From the NCBI GenBank assembly GCA_024195585.1, contig SWBL01000080.1, positions 62,001 to 126,000 of the forward strand: a DNA stretch of 64,000 nucleotides, in the 5' to 3' direction. Positions 54,284 to 64,000 of the stretch are shown in pieces. The notes under the pieces were generated by a model. That model was not told where the DNA came from. It did not search any database and was given only the letters and a program-made list of their open reading frames with translations. Position 1 is the stretch's first letter. Every line of letters begins with the position of its first letter. The position numbers and the translations under genes are program-made. The DNA is from Aureobasidium sp. EXF-3400. Taxonomy: Eukaryota > Ascomycota > Dothideomycetes > Dothideales > Saccotheciaceae.

Positions 54284-55571
54284 TTGATATCATCTTCTTT
54301 TTGCTCGTGGAGCGAGAGGTAGGCCTTTTTTGCTGGCGGAGGTTGTTTCGACGGATTTGTGACAATTTTGAGCTTGGAGACGGCAGGCTTCAGTCGGGAA
54401 GCCGGGCTTTTTCCCGCCGAACTTCATTGTACAACCACCGGACCACTGGACCACTGGAGAACAATCAGGTCGAACATGTCTGAAATATTGACATTCTACT
54501 TGATAGAAGTACAACATCTTCATTGTTTAAGTATAAAGTAAACGCCGGGAATGTGACAGTATGGCAACAAGCAAGTTCGTTGTACTGCTAGTCCTCTAAC
54601 TATCAAACGATTTGACACAACATAGACGATACAACACTTGACTAGAACTGATCAAACATATAATACCTCCAAACATTCGTTTACCGCTGTCGATATCATC
54701 TTTTGTAACTCATAAGCACGTTGCCGGACTTGACTAGTCATCAAGCCTCAGATACTGCAAAATCATATGCGTTTACGCGCTTGGTATACTGCAGTCAGCC
54801 TTCTGTTTTCTAGAGAACGTGTCAAGTCGACTTCTAGACTTTGTATTTTGCTAGAAACTGCAGCTGGTTGTGCTCCAGTATCACCTCGAGGCCTCCATAT
54901 CGTTGAATGACATCGCGAGACGGGAAAGCGTGTCTGCATTCTTATGTATGCAGACAGTTGATCACGTTCATGGTCCGCAACCAACATCACACAGGGAACT
55001 TAGAACATCCTGACCCTGACCCTGACCATCGAATTGAGCTTTTGAGACAATCAATCTATGAAATAAGAGCTTGAGTGTTGGTTTTTTTGCAAAACTCATC
55101 TCTCGTCCATGTGGAGATTGTATTCTCGGTTTTCAATAAAAGCAGATTTCCATACTAGCTTGCCAATCTCTAAGGTCACTATGCTAGATGGGTTGTTCTT
55201 TCAGCATGTTATTTTGTGCTTGGAGGGTTGAGCGTGCTCTGGAGTAGTAGTCTAGGGTCTTGTTCGAGTTTCGTGTTTTTACTTTGGAAGATGATCAAGT
55301 CATTCGAGTTGTCTTGACATGTGTTTTTTGATGAGAATATCACTGATCTTGATGTAGTCTGACTTCACAAAAGCTGGGGACAAGGACAGCCGAGAACGAG
55401 GGTGAAAGAGAGAGAAATGCCATTAGAAACCGCTCAAAGTATCGGGTAACGGAAAGACAGAATAGGGTCACATTTGGACCTGAAAGATGCGAAGGGGGTG
55501 GGTCACGCAGTCTAAAATCCCTCGCTGCGAGACAATCGAATACAGAAGATGCGAAGCTGAGAAATGCTCTT
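54284..55571. other. intergenic (about 1.3 kb), AT-richer
   Basis: No gene seen. Small tandem motifs occur: CCACTGGA twice near 54445-54460 and CCTGAC three times at 55009-55026. It holds the 3' flank of the leftward Dsk2 gene. Confidence 0.55.
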
Positions 55572-57033
55572 CTATATCGTTCCACTGAGCAAGTGCTCAA
55601 CAGCACCTTCCACACTTCCACCACTCATGCGAAGAGCACGGACGTTACGATCAAACTCATAGAAGCCCATTGCGTTGAGTTGTTGCAGTTGAGTGGCGTA
55701 TTGCTCCTCTGGCGGACGGCTGTCTTGCTGTTGTTGTGGTGCGCCAAAGCCTCCCATGCCTCCCATACCTCCCATGCCACCGAGCGCTGCGAATGGATTC
55801 ATGCCACCGAAGGGGTTGGCAGCAGCTGCACCTCCTTCACCACCGGCGCCTGAGTTGTTGTTGTTGCCGCCGTACATGTTTTGCATCATGTTCATTGCTG
55901 AGCGCATCATCTCTGGGTTCTGCATCATCTGTTGAGCCATCTGTTGGATGGGATCTGAGCCACCACCTTGAGCACCTCCCATACCACCGAATAGACTTGC
56001 GAAGGGGTTTGCTTGTGCTTGAGAAGCGTTGGCACCAGGAGTTTGGCCTTGGGCAGGAGTTCCTTGACCGGCAGTGGGGATGGGGGGAGTGCCAGCGGGT
56101 GTTTGACCTTGAGCAGCACCAGGGTTGCCTCCGAAAAGAGCAGCGAAAGGGTTTGCGCCGCTTCCTGCACCTTGACCACCACCGAACATGGCAAAGGGGT
56201 TTGGCGGAGGGTTCTGCTGTTGTGTGTTTTGTGACGTTGAGTCTGACTCGGAAGTGTCTGTTGCGCCAGGAGCAGGGAAAGCACTTGCGCCGCCCAAACC
56301 ACCACCCATGCTTCTCTGCATGTTCATTTGCATACGAATAAAGTCGGGGTTCATGAGCATGCGACGAAGCTCAGGGTTGTCGAACATTTGCTGAGCCATA
56401 GGGTTATTACGGAGCATAGGATTGTTGCGCATCATGTTGATGACATCGGGGTTGTTCATGGCTTCATTCATCTGCTGGGCAAAGGCTGGATTCTCGAGCA
56501 TTCGTAGGAGGTTATCGGGGTCTGGAGGTGCGCCCATCTGTATTGTTGTCAGCAGCAGTCGCGAAGCACAAACATATGACAATACTCACGCCTCCATCAG
56601 CACCAAACATGTCAGCGCCGGGCAGTTGGTGGAAACCGGCATAGCGTGCGCCTGTTAGTTGGGCCAGGGGGTTGTGTGCGCCAGTTCCAGCGGCGATGTT
56701 GGAAGGGACATTGGCAGCTGTGCCGGCTCCAGGGACAGGAGTCGAGCCTCCTTGGTTGGCAGGGTTTTGGCGATTGTTGCTCTCAGCACCCTTGACCAGG
56801 TGGATAGTGTTGCCGTCCTTGATCTTGTAACTTGCTAGCGTGTCGGGGTCCTTGAGCACACGACCAGAGTAGATCAGACGTTGGCGTTCGGTGGGGATGT
56901 CTGCGAAGTCTGATGTGGCCAGCTTTTCCTTCAGTTGGCTGACAGTAGAATTGGCGGCGATGGTAATGGCATATTTGGCGTCATTGGACGACTTGACGGT
57001 GAAAGTCAGCTGTTGGTCGCTCTCGTCCGACAT
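55572..57033 (-). CDS. DSK2: Ubiquilin / Dsk2-type ubiquitin receptor
   Basis: Two reverse-strand exons (57033-56590, 56537-55572; 52-bp intron) give 469 residues. A ubiquitin-like domain occupies about 8-82 ([50 protein letters not shown]). Sti1-like helices with repeated Asn-Pro/Met turns follow ([46 protein letters not shown]). A Gly/Ala/Pro/Gln linker repeats NPFA-x-FGG. The C-terminal UBA domain reads [43 protein letters not shown]. Dsk2 carries ubiquitinated clients to the proteasome. The linker is unusually Met/Gly-rich ([11 protein letters not shown]). Divergent from the oxidoreductase gene. Confidence 0.96.
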
Positions 57034-57412
57034 GGCGATCGCTTGGTTGTGAACAGATATGAATGAAGCTTTGTCAAACTGGTGAAAGTCGTGGAAATCA
57101 GGCGCAGACGGGGGCGATACGGATGTGCTGTGTATCAGTTCAGCTCGCTGTCAAACCGTCACTTCGCAGTCCAAGACAAGCCAACACGCCCCTCAGAAGG
57201 CCGCAGAAGCCCAAGGACAATGACGTTGAGACCCTTGCCAAGCTCTTGTGATTGTGCGCGAGTCATGGGCCGAGGCATCAATGCTGAGTCCATCCTCCGC
57301 CTCCGCATTTCGGGTATCGTTCTCTTGTCATATCAACTGCATACGCTCGTGTAGCTATGTCTTGCTCCTGTCATCTAATACATTCACTGATATCCACTAC
57401 CATACCACAGCC
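57034..57412. promoter_or_regulatory. bidirectional promoter between DSK2 and the oxidoreductase gene
   Basis: 379 bp between divergent starts at 57033 and 57413. No specific element is claimed. Confidence 0.5.
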
Positions 57413-58536
57413 ATGAGAGGAATTCAAGTCAAGGAATATGTCCAGGTATCGTCTTCGAATCTTGACTTCAACCCTTCACAGCTGACAGCCCATCAGGGTC
57501 CTCAAGACCTCAAAGTCACAGACCTACCGGACCCGACTCCTAACCCAAATCAATATCTGATTGCTGTTCATGCCGCTGCTACCAACTTCTTCGACTTGCT
57601 CCAGATCCGTGGAAAATACCAACACCAACCTCCTCTACCATGGGTCTCTGGTGCCGAGTTCTCTGGCGTTATTCTCAAGGCTCCGCAGTCGTTGCCAGGA
57701 GGAAAGAAGCCTACATTTAAAGAAGGAGATAAGGTCTTTGGTGCATCCCAAGGTGCTTATGGTACCAAGGTCTGCGCTACTGAGGCACAGTTGAGACCAA
57801 TGCCCAAAGGATGGAGCTTCTTCGAAAGTGCTGGTTTGATGGTTACTGCTCCTACCAGTTATGCCGGTCTGGTGACAAGAGCTGGCATCAAGAAGGGTAA
57901 GTCTCGATATCCCTTCTACTTGTCCTGCAAAAGTGACTGACAACATCAGGTGACTGGGTCTTGGTTCATGCTGCTGCTGGAGGTGTTGGTCTTGCGGCTG
58001 TCCAGATTGCGAAAGCTTTCGGAGCAACAGTGGTTGCCACAGCTGGTACACAGCACAAACTCGATGTTGCCAAGTCGTTTGGCGCAGATCATCTGGTCGA
58101 CTACAGACAAAAGGATTGGCCCGACAAGGTCAAGAAACTGACACCCAAGGGTCGTGGTGTCGACATTGTCTATGACCCCGTTGGTCTGATTGCCCAAAGT
58201 ATGAAGTGCACAGCCTGGAACGGACGACTGTTGGTCATTGGTTTTGCAGCAGGCGATATCGAAAAGATGGCCACCAACAGAATCCTGTTGAAGAACGTCA
58301 GTGTCATGGGTCTGCATTGGGGTGCTTATGCTATCAACGAGCCAGAGATGATTGAAGTAGTGTGGAAGGGTCTGTTTGACTTGATGGAGAGTGGCAAGTT
58401 CCGCGGAACATGTTATACAGACAAGGAGTTTGTCGGACTCGAGACGGTTCCCGAGGCACTGAAAGCACTTGGAGCGCGCGACACCTGGGGAAAGGTGGTT
58501 GTCAAGGTGCCGCAAGAAGGACAGAGCAAGCTGTAG
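57413..58536 (+). CDS. Zinc-type/quinone oxidoreductase-like MDR protein
   Basis: Two exons (57413-57896, 57950-58536; 53-bp intron) give 356 residues. The GroES-like N-terminal half shows AVHAAATNFFDLLQIRGKYQ and PWVSGAEFSGVI, which lack the Cys and His zinc ligands of true alcohol dehydrogenases. The Rossmann half has VLVHAAAGGVGLAAVQIAKAFGATVVATA (AxxGGVG NADPH motif), GADHLVDYRQKDW and YDPVGL. This is the quinone oxidoreductase (NADPH:quinone reductase, QOR) branch of the medium-chain reductases, which reduce quinones or reactive carbonyls with NADPH. A mitochondrial or peroxisomal signal is not evident. The substrate is not predictable. Confidence 0.9.
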
Positions 58537-58647
58537 ATGGCAGGTGCCGATCAGGCAGTCAATCGCAAACTTGCATGCTAAGTCGCTCCTTCCGCTTGTT
58601 GACGAACATTTCACCCAACCTCAGAACTCTGCGCGTCTCCTGTCTCA

Positions 58648-59869
58648 ATGTCTGATGTCAATTCCAAACTTCCTCTGAACTATTTGATTCATTTCTTCGA
58701 AAAGAAGATGGCGTCCCAAGCAAATCATGACTACGTCCTGGCTGATGACCAACGGCGTAGCCTGGGTTACCGCCTGCTCCTCGAAGAACAGCAGCGCCGT
58801 CTCGACACTCGCAACATGTTGGAAGCGTCGTCACGTCCTCCCATCTGTCCTCACTACTCTGTCTCTGGTCACTGGGATTGCTTTCATTGTCATCAAAATG
58901 GCCTTGTCCAGCCATCCAACTCAACCGACACTCTCTTGAGAAGTTTGACTCGCCCTCGCTTTCAGGTACGTCCATAAACACACTTTGATTAAATCAGTGA
59001 CCGATCCGTGACAGGCCACTCCCACTTCTGTAAAGCCAGAGATTCCTTACCTTCCATCTTCGGCCTCGACGGATGAAACCATCAACCACCTCAGCCAGTT
59101 CATCACCCCTAGATCGACTGCTTCAACTATCCCCCTTACCGATGATGGTATCTACAACCAGGACCCATACCGCAAGCTTATCTCCAGCAAGCCTCGTATG
59201 CCTGCTCTTACCCCAACAAAGGCTCCTGCTGTTGCCACTACACTCTCGGTCCTCACTCAGCCCAAGTCTGCTCCACAAGGTCCCTGGGGAGAGCTTCCTG
59301 TCGAGAAAGGCTTTGTCCCTGTTCGTATCCCGCCAGCTTTCTCCCGCTTCTTGTCCCTTCCCCTCGAAATCCGCCAGCGCATCTATGTCTACCTTGTCCA
59401 CAACGGTATTCACGGTCTTCTCATCCCAAAAGATCTGAGAGCTTACCACCAGGCCCCTATCACTCGCGTCAACCGTCAGATTCGTAGCGAGTCGATCGAG
59501 ATGGTCTACACAGAGAACGCCTACGACGCAAAGACTCGTGAACTCATCAAATGCGGTCCCTCGTTCACACTTGGTGTTGGAGGTGCCCGAGTGAAGCTCA
59601 TTCGCAGTTTTGCTTGGTTCACAGCAAAACGCCACCTGTACATCAACTTCACTCCTCATGGCGACTCCCACATCACCTTCCAAGGTCCCAAAGGCAACAA
59701 AGAGATAGGCGCAATTGCTGAAGAAAGAGCCAACGAAGTTTGGGAATACCTGAAGAAGCAAGGTTCTCCTTCCGGCCTGACACCTGAACATGTGCGCAAG
59801 ATTGAAGACATTGTCCTGCGTATCACTTCCAAAGCGAAGACCAAGGCGGATGAAGAGTCTACCCAGTAG
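58648..59869 (+). CDS. 2EXR/F-box-like domain protein
   Basis: Two exons (58648-58965, 59015-59869; 49-bp intron GTACGT...GACAG) give 390 residues. The first 190 are mostly disordered, with a small Cys/His cluster (PPICPHYSVSGHWDCFHCH) that could bind a metal, and are followed by Ser/Thr/Pro-rich sequence. Residues about 215-360 carry FLSLPLEIRQRIYVYLV, ITRVNRQIRSESIEMVYTENAY and SFTLGVGG, the pattern of the F-box-like 2EXR proteins abundant in Dothideomycetes and Eurotiomycetes. The last helix is charged. Function unknown; an adaptor role is assumed from family resemblance. The 5' ATG context (TCAATGTCT) is acceptable. Confidence 0.75.
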
Positions 59870-60099
59870 GGAAGGCATGGTGGAGATGCATGTTGAAGAG
59901 GTGGAGACGTGACCTGCTGATGGTTTCTATGAAGAATTTTATGAAGACATGGTTTATGTGCATGGATTATGGCCGGCTTGCTTGGAGGATATGATCGACA
60001 TGATATGCTGTATGGGTTTTGCTTTTACGATTAACACGATGACATGGCTATAGCTGTATGAAACAAATGAACTTCGTGATTATGCTCTTTGCATTTGGC

Positions 60100-61058
60100 T
60101 TACTTTGAACCAAAAGCGGCACCACCAACACTCTCGTCAAAAGCCATAGCCTCATTCAAGCCACAAATCTCGAACAGTGCCTTGGGACCGATAGGCTCAC
60201 ACTCATCAGTGCCCTGCTCAACCAACATCTTGTAAGCCTTCTCGAGGGGCCTAACCACAGCCTCCAAACCCAAGGTAGGGTTGATGTAGAGCTTGAAGCC
60301 AATTTCTTTTGCCTGCTTGACACCCATCTGAGGAGTCTTACCGCCAGGCACCATATTCAACAACACAGGCGTAGGAGCAAAGATCTTGACCGCCTTCTCA
60401 CACTCCTCTTTGCTCTGCAGAGCCTCCAGGAACAAAGCATCGACACCACACTCGACAGCACCCTTTAATCTCTCCACCGCCTCTTCAAAGCCCATATCAG
60501 CTCTTGCATCCGTGCGAGCGATAATCATCATCTGACTGCCCATCTCATCTCTAGTCTTCACCGCCGCTCTGAGGCGCGCGTAATACACTTCGCGGGAGAC
60601 GCATTGCTTGCCGACCAAATGCCCGCACCGCTTTTCTTGGACTTGGTCTTCGATGTGCAGGGCTGCGACACCGGCTAATGCGTATTGACGTACTGTGCGG
60701 GCTACCATGATGGGGCCGCCGTAGCCAGTGTCTGCGTCGCAGATTACAGGGGTAGAGGGGGAGAGAGAGGTTATTGTGGAGGCGTTGGAGAGCATGTCGT
60801 TTAGGGTTGCGATGCCGAGGTCTGCGGTGCCCAGGCGGGACATGTTTGTTCCTGCTCCTGTCTGTTGAGGGAGGATGTTAGTATGGAGGGATTGGGGGAT
60901 GGAGGGAGGGAAAGGGAGGAACACACCATGTAGAGAACTTCTGCACCGGCGGCGAGAGCGATTCTACCGGATAGACCATCGTACACACCTGGTGCAACGA
61001 CGATGTGGTCTTCCTTGCTCATCAACTCTCTCAAACGCTTTGCTCCAGTCATTGCCAT
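60100..61058 (-). CDS. PEP mutase / isocitrate lyase superfamily enzyme
   Basis: Two reverse-strand exons (61058-60927, 60861-60100; 65-bp intron, donor GTGTGT) give 297 residues. Motifs in order: VAPGVYDGLSGRIALAAGAEVLYM|TGAGTNMS joined across the intron, VICDADTGYGG (Mg-binding Asp residues), ALHIEDQVQEKRCGHL with the active-site KRCGH, MIIARTDAR, and LLNMVPGGKTPQM. These define the ICL/PEPM family, which makes or breaks C-C or P-C bonds of 2-hydroxy/oxo acids (methylisocitrate lyase, oxaloacetate hydrolase, dimethylmalate lyase, PEP mutase). At 297 residues it is the short, tetrameric-type subgroup. The exact substrate cannot be told. No targeting signal is visible. Confidence 0.88.
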
Positions 61059-61962
61059 TGTGAAAGAGATATCCGTAAGATGTTTTGATGTATTGTCGTT
61101 TGATAGATTATTCCAGATCCTTGATATAAGTCGAGGTGTTGTTTTGATCCAAAAACTTCTTCAGCTCTTTCCTTACCTTGATGGAATTTGGGGGGTTGAC
61201 GTCCTTATACTCTTTTTCCCCTTGCCCAATCAAACACCGACTTCGGAGGGTTCCAGGCCTATCTATCAAAATTTGTTTCATAGCACTTGGGAAATCGCAC
61301 GCCCTAAAACGTAAGAACAGCGAATAGACACCGTATGTGTCAGTCGCCGCTGATTAATGGGTTTTGTAGCTCAGACGTCACACAGCGTTTTAATTTGTTT
61401 TTGAGAGGGACGGAAGCTGGTCCGCTGCCGGGAATAGAGGCCATGTGGGAGCGATGCCGGTGGCCGAGTCTTCTCCGTTGGAATCTGGGAGGTAACGTCG
61501 CGTTGGACATGACTCGTTGATGCCTTCGAGTGAGTTCACCATCGGCCTTCCATATTTTGCTTCACGTTCTGCTTCCAGAGATGTCCATGCGAATGCGTCT
61601 TATGGCTGTGAGTTGTTGGGATGTACTTCGCTCGACACACTGCGACAGCGCAAGACATCAAAAGCTGCCATGACTAGACTGGATCTCACGAACAGATGAT
61701 AAAGAATACTATAAACTTCTTGACCTCGAATACTTGAGAGGTTTGCCTCGACGGGGACTCGAAGGAGCTGAAAGCCTTTCGCGATCTTTCGGAGAAGGCC
61801 TTTGAGCCATCATGGCACTTCATTGTTCGCTTTGTCCGATTGTAGATTTCAAACTCAACACCGACTATTCATCCCTCGAGGTTTGGATTCTGGCGATGCT
61901 ATATATCCTCCCTCGACTTCTACTTCTGCTTTACGCTCCCTACCAAACTGACCATTCACAAA
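61059..61962. other. intergenic; divergent promoter region
   Basis: About 0.9 kb between the leftward PEPM-type gene and the rightward small gene. No convincing frame. Confidence 0.55.
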
Positions 61963-62193
61963 ATGCCTATCCTAGAAGTTCTCTGCATCGCTCTCTTCAT
62001 CCTCTGGGTTGTTGTTCAGGTAACTGTCTACACCTTTGCTCCACTCTTGATCCGCATCAACGATATCGGAGAAGCCTTGGACATCTACCTTTGGGCTATT
62101 CCTCGTCTGCACGTCTTGTGTGTTCTCATCGAGGAAATCATCGTTGAGGCTCTCGAGACAGTTGTGAGATGGGTTCTGGGCATGGAGAGATAG
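61963..62193 (+). CDS. Small hydrophobic membrane protein (76 aa)
   Basis: A clean 76-codon frame with ATG in good context (CACAAAATGCC). Residues 4-27 form a membrane helix (LEVLCIALFILWVVVQVTVYTFAP). The rest is an amphipathic helix with acidic faces (IRINDIGEALDIYLWAI, LIEEIIVEALETVVRWVLG). No family recognised. Composition and start context make it more likely real than chance. A second small frame with an N-terminal helix starts at 63902, so a small family may exist here. Confidence 0.5.
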   Translation: MPILEVLCIALFILWVVVQVTVYTFAPLLIRINDIGEALDIYLWAIPRLHVLCVLIEEIIVEALETVVRWVLGMER

Positions 62194-62543
62194 AGATGAG
62201 ATAAGTACTGTAGTTTACGGGCCAAAGGTTGGTTTGAAGAGTATGCTCGTCTCTAGAGGTAAGTGGGTTTTCTTGTTGATTCTGTTTCTGTTTTCTACCA
62301 TGGCTCTGTCAAGCAGCATTCGGACTGTTTTCTTTTTTTGCACCCAATTACAATTTTCTCCCCCCGATTCCACGTCCCTTCTTGGTTTTTCCTTCTCCCG
62401 CCGTAAAATTTCTCGTCAGACAAGTAGTAGACAAGTATGTGTTTTCTGAACGATCACTTCTTCCAAAGAATCTGCATTGCCCCTCTTCGGTGTATCATCG
62501 TCCGTTCATGTTTTCGGTGCGATCGTCTTCAAATTTGTCTACA
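62194..62543. other. convergent 3' flanks
   Basis: T-rich (TTTTCTTTTTTTGC near 62326-62340). Holds the 3' ends of the small gene and the BTB gene. Nothing else. Confidence 0.5.
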
Positions 62544-63437
62544 CTAGTTGCACTTCTCTCCCTCGGCGTGAACATGGTAGTAGCATCTGTCTCGCTTGGG
62601 CATAGTGGGGTAGTCGTTGATCACGTCGCCGACGACCTGCTTGTTGAAAAGAGCCTTGGCCAGGTCGACAAGTGCCTCGTGGGTCCAGTACTCCTCGTTA
62701 CCAGAGGACAAGATGACTTCAACGTCGGCCATGTACACAACAATGTCCAGCATGTACTTTCGGAGGAGTGCAGATGGGAGCGTGTTCTCCCAGATGAGCT
62801 TGTTGAACCTGATTGGAAGGGAGTGTGTCATGTGGAACCTCTTATCCAACGCATCGATTGCGATGTTCTGGAGGCAAGGAACGATGAATCTGTCACCGAA
62901 AAGCCAGAGTTTGATCAGTGTGATTGAACGCAAAGTGTGTCCTTCTCCGTCGGCGAGGCGACCAGTGTAGAGGAACTGGTTGAAGATGTCGAAGATGGGG
63001 ACCTCTACATCGGGCAGAGACAGCTTTCCCTCAGTGGCCTCGATGAAAGAGCCGTTGAAAGCACCGCGGAAGAAGTCAGAGTAGAAGGTGAGAAGATCCT
63101 TGTGGACCACAAACTTCTCCTTTTCGCTTCCGACCTCGATGGTGATGAGAGTCTGGTAACAGGCGCTAACGGGAGGTGTTAGCTGATTACAAAGATGGAA
63201 CTCATCAGCTCAAGACATGAATCACCCTGGAGGTCTCTTGGAGAGAGTCGTGACCGCGCTTGAGACTGGTTGTTGAAAAGTTTGGTTGACGCTCGAGGAC
63301 GCGCCGTTTTGCTGAGAACCGTGCGACGACATGGTGGTTTCGTCTTGCTCGTCGTCGGTGATCAGTTGTACCCGCAGGGGTTTGGCTGGAAGATGAGCAT
63401 TCATGAGATCAGAAAGCCAGTCCTCTGGATCGTACAT
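62544..63437 (-). CDS. BTB/POZ domain protein
   Basis: Two reverse-strand exons (63437-63226, 63165-62544; 60-bp intron with a weaker donor GTGATT and acceptor GTTAG) give 277 residues. About 65 disordered residues precede the BTB fold: TLITIEVGSEKEKFVVHKDLL, SDFFRGAFNGSFIEA, LSLPDVEVPIFDIFNQFLYTGRL, LIKLWLFGDRFIVPCLQNIAIDAL. C-terminal helices follow, with a final H/K/C-rich end (MPKRDRCYYHVHAEGEKC). Fungal BTB proteins of this size are very numerous and may serve as Cul3 adaptors. The target is unknown. An inner ATG (MSSHGS) is an alternative start. Confidence 0.82.
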
Positions 63438-63901
63438 GGTAGAGAGGGTGCCTTTGTACGAGGTTGTCTCAGACGATACGAATGAAGTGATGTCGAGAGG
63501 CGCGGAAAGGCGCGAGCGGTGCGTGAATGATGATGTCGTTCGAGCAAACGCGTCAAACGACGACTAACCAACACGAAAGTAAGTGATACGCAGACGAAGA
63601 CAGTACAGTGTGCTCAAGCCACAGTGGATCCGCACAAGAACAAGAGGAGTCTTGTTGCAGTCTTGCCCTTCTTTGTCTAGGACTTCAACAATGCCTTTGT
63701 CTTCGAGACTACCTAGACACTAAGTTTCTCTATCTCTTTGACCATGTAGGTCTTGGAGTGATATCCTTTGTTCCTCGACACCACCACACTTTCACTCTTC
63801 ATCATCCTCCTCGAAAGGACAAACAGATATAAATAACTATATGCATGCCTCCGGCCTCCTTCTTCACACTCCACTTCCGGCAAAACAACAAATCACTCAA
63901 G
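63438..63901. other. intergenic; divergent promoter region
   Basis: Promoter of the BTB gene (left) and of the small frame at the window edge. No gene. Confidence 0.5.
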
Positions 63902-64000
63902 ATGATCAAACTCACTATCGTATTCATTCTCAGCTTCTTCGTATGCCTTGTCCTTTATGTGGTCAACAACTCCCCTGCTGCTCTTCTGATCAACATCATC
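63902..64000 (+). CDS. Start of a small membrane or secreted protein, cut by the window edge
   Basis: ATG in CTCAAGATGATC context, open to the end of the window (33 codons). Begins MIKLTIVFILSFFVCLVLYVV, a signal peptide or membrane anchor, then NNSPAALLINII. The remainder is outside the window. It resembles the 61963 product only in having an N-terminal hydrophobic helix. Confidence 0.4.
   Translation, partial: MIKLTIVFILSFFVCLVLYVVNNSPAALLINII

Noticed and set aside
55009..55026. CCTGAC tandem repeat as a telomere-like tract
   Set aside because: Only three units and not the fungal TTAGGG/CCCTAA sequence.
1..64000. Secondary-metabolite cluster, transposon, CRISPR array, prokaryotic operon or viral insertion
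   Set aside because: No PKS/NRPS/terpene genes, no transposase or reverse transcriptase, no spaced repeats, and every recognisable gene is eukaryotic and fungal in style.

Overview
The window is nuclear DNA of a filamentous ascomycete. The evidence is many short introns (mostly 48-74 bp, GT...AG with CTAAC/CTGAC-type branch sites), two tRNA genes with introns at the canonical position after base 37, and a gene set typical of Pezizomycotina: a Sur7 eisosome protein, ATG13, SLU7, CCT-gamma, a Dsk2 ubiquilin, Sng1/DUF3533, Git1-type MFS, 2EXR and F-box/LRR proteins. The closest fit is a Dothideomycete, perhaps Aureobasidium-like. That placement is inference from gene flavour and was not tested.

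Layout. 1-4.1 kb: the 5' end of an unrecognised gene, a long non-coding stretch, then a Sur7-family gene. 5.0-7.1 kb: tRNA-Glu and a water-type aquaporin. 8.9-11.4 kb: a membrane-anchored PA/RING-H2 ubiquitin ligase. 13.3-14.7 kb: a seven-helix receptor. 15.1 kb: intron-containing tRNA-Pro(AGG). 16.1-24.6 kb is the most irregular part. It holds a divergent kinase-like gene, a Y_phosphatase3 homologue whose CX5R loop is lost, two neighbouring F-box/LRR genes (one cut by a single in-frame TGA), an identical second tRNA-Glu in inverted orientation, and an S66 peptidase gene without a usable start. 25.7-38 kb is mostly housekeeping: ATG13, a small unknown gene, CCT3, an unknown nuclear-type gene, SLU7, and an atypical non-RD kinase. 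39-48 kb: a Git1-like transporter, a long-tailed aquaglyceroporin, a secreted Ser/Thr-rich protein with two kexin sites, and a Sng1/DUF3533 membrane protein. 48.6-64 kb: a third F-box-like LRR gene, an unknown coiled-coil membrane protein, an ABHD-type hydrolase, intron-containing tRNA-Ile(AAU), Dsk2, a quinone-oxidoreductase-type enzyme, a 2EXR/F-box-like gene, a PEP mutase/isocitrate lyase family enzyme, a small membrane protein, a BTB protein, and the start of another small membrane protein at the edge.

There is no obvious biosynthetic cluster, transposon, CRISPR array or prokaryotic-type operon. Two themes recur. One is protein turnover: a RING E3, F-box/BTB adaptors, Dsk2 and ATG13. The other is plasma-membrane and osmotic physiology: two aquaporins of different pore class, Sur7 and Git1. 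The best leads are decayed or repurposed enzymes: the dead phosphatase, the TGA-interrupted F-box gene, the startless S66 gene and the non-RD DLG kinase. I found no convincing new multi-gene system. All gene models were spliced by eye; most exon joins keep frame and restore family motifs.
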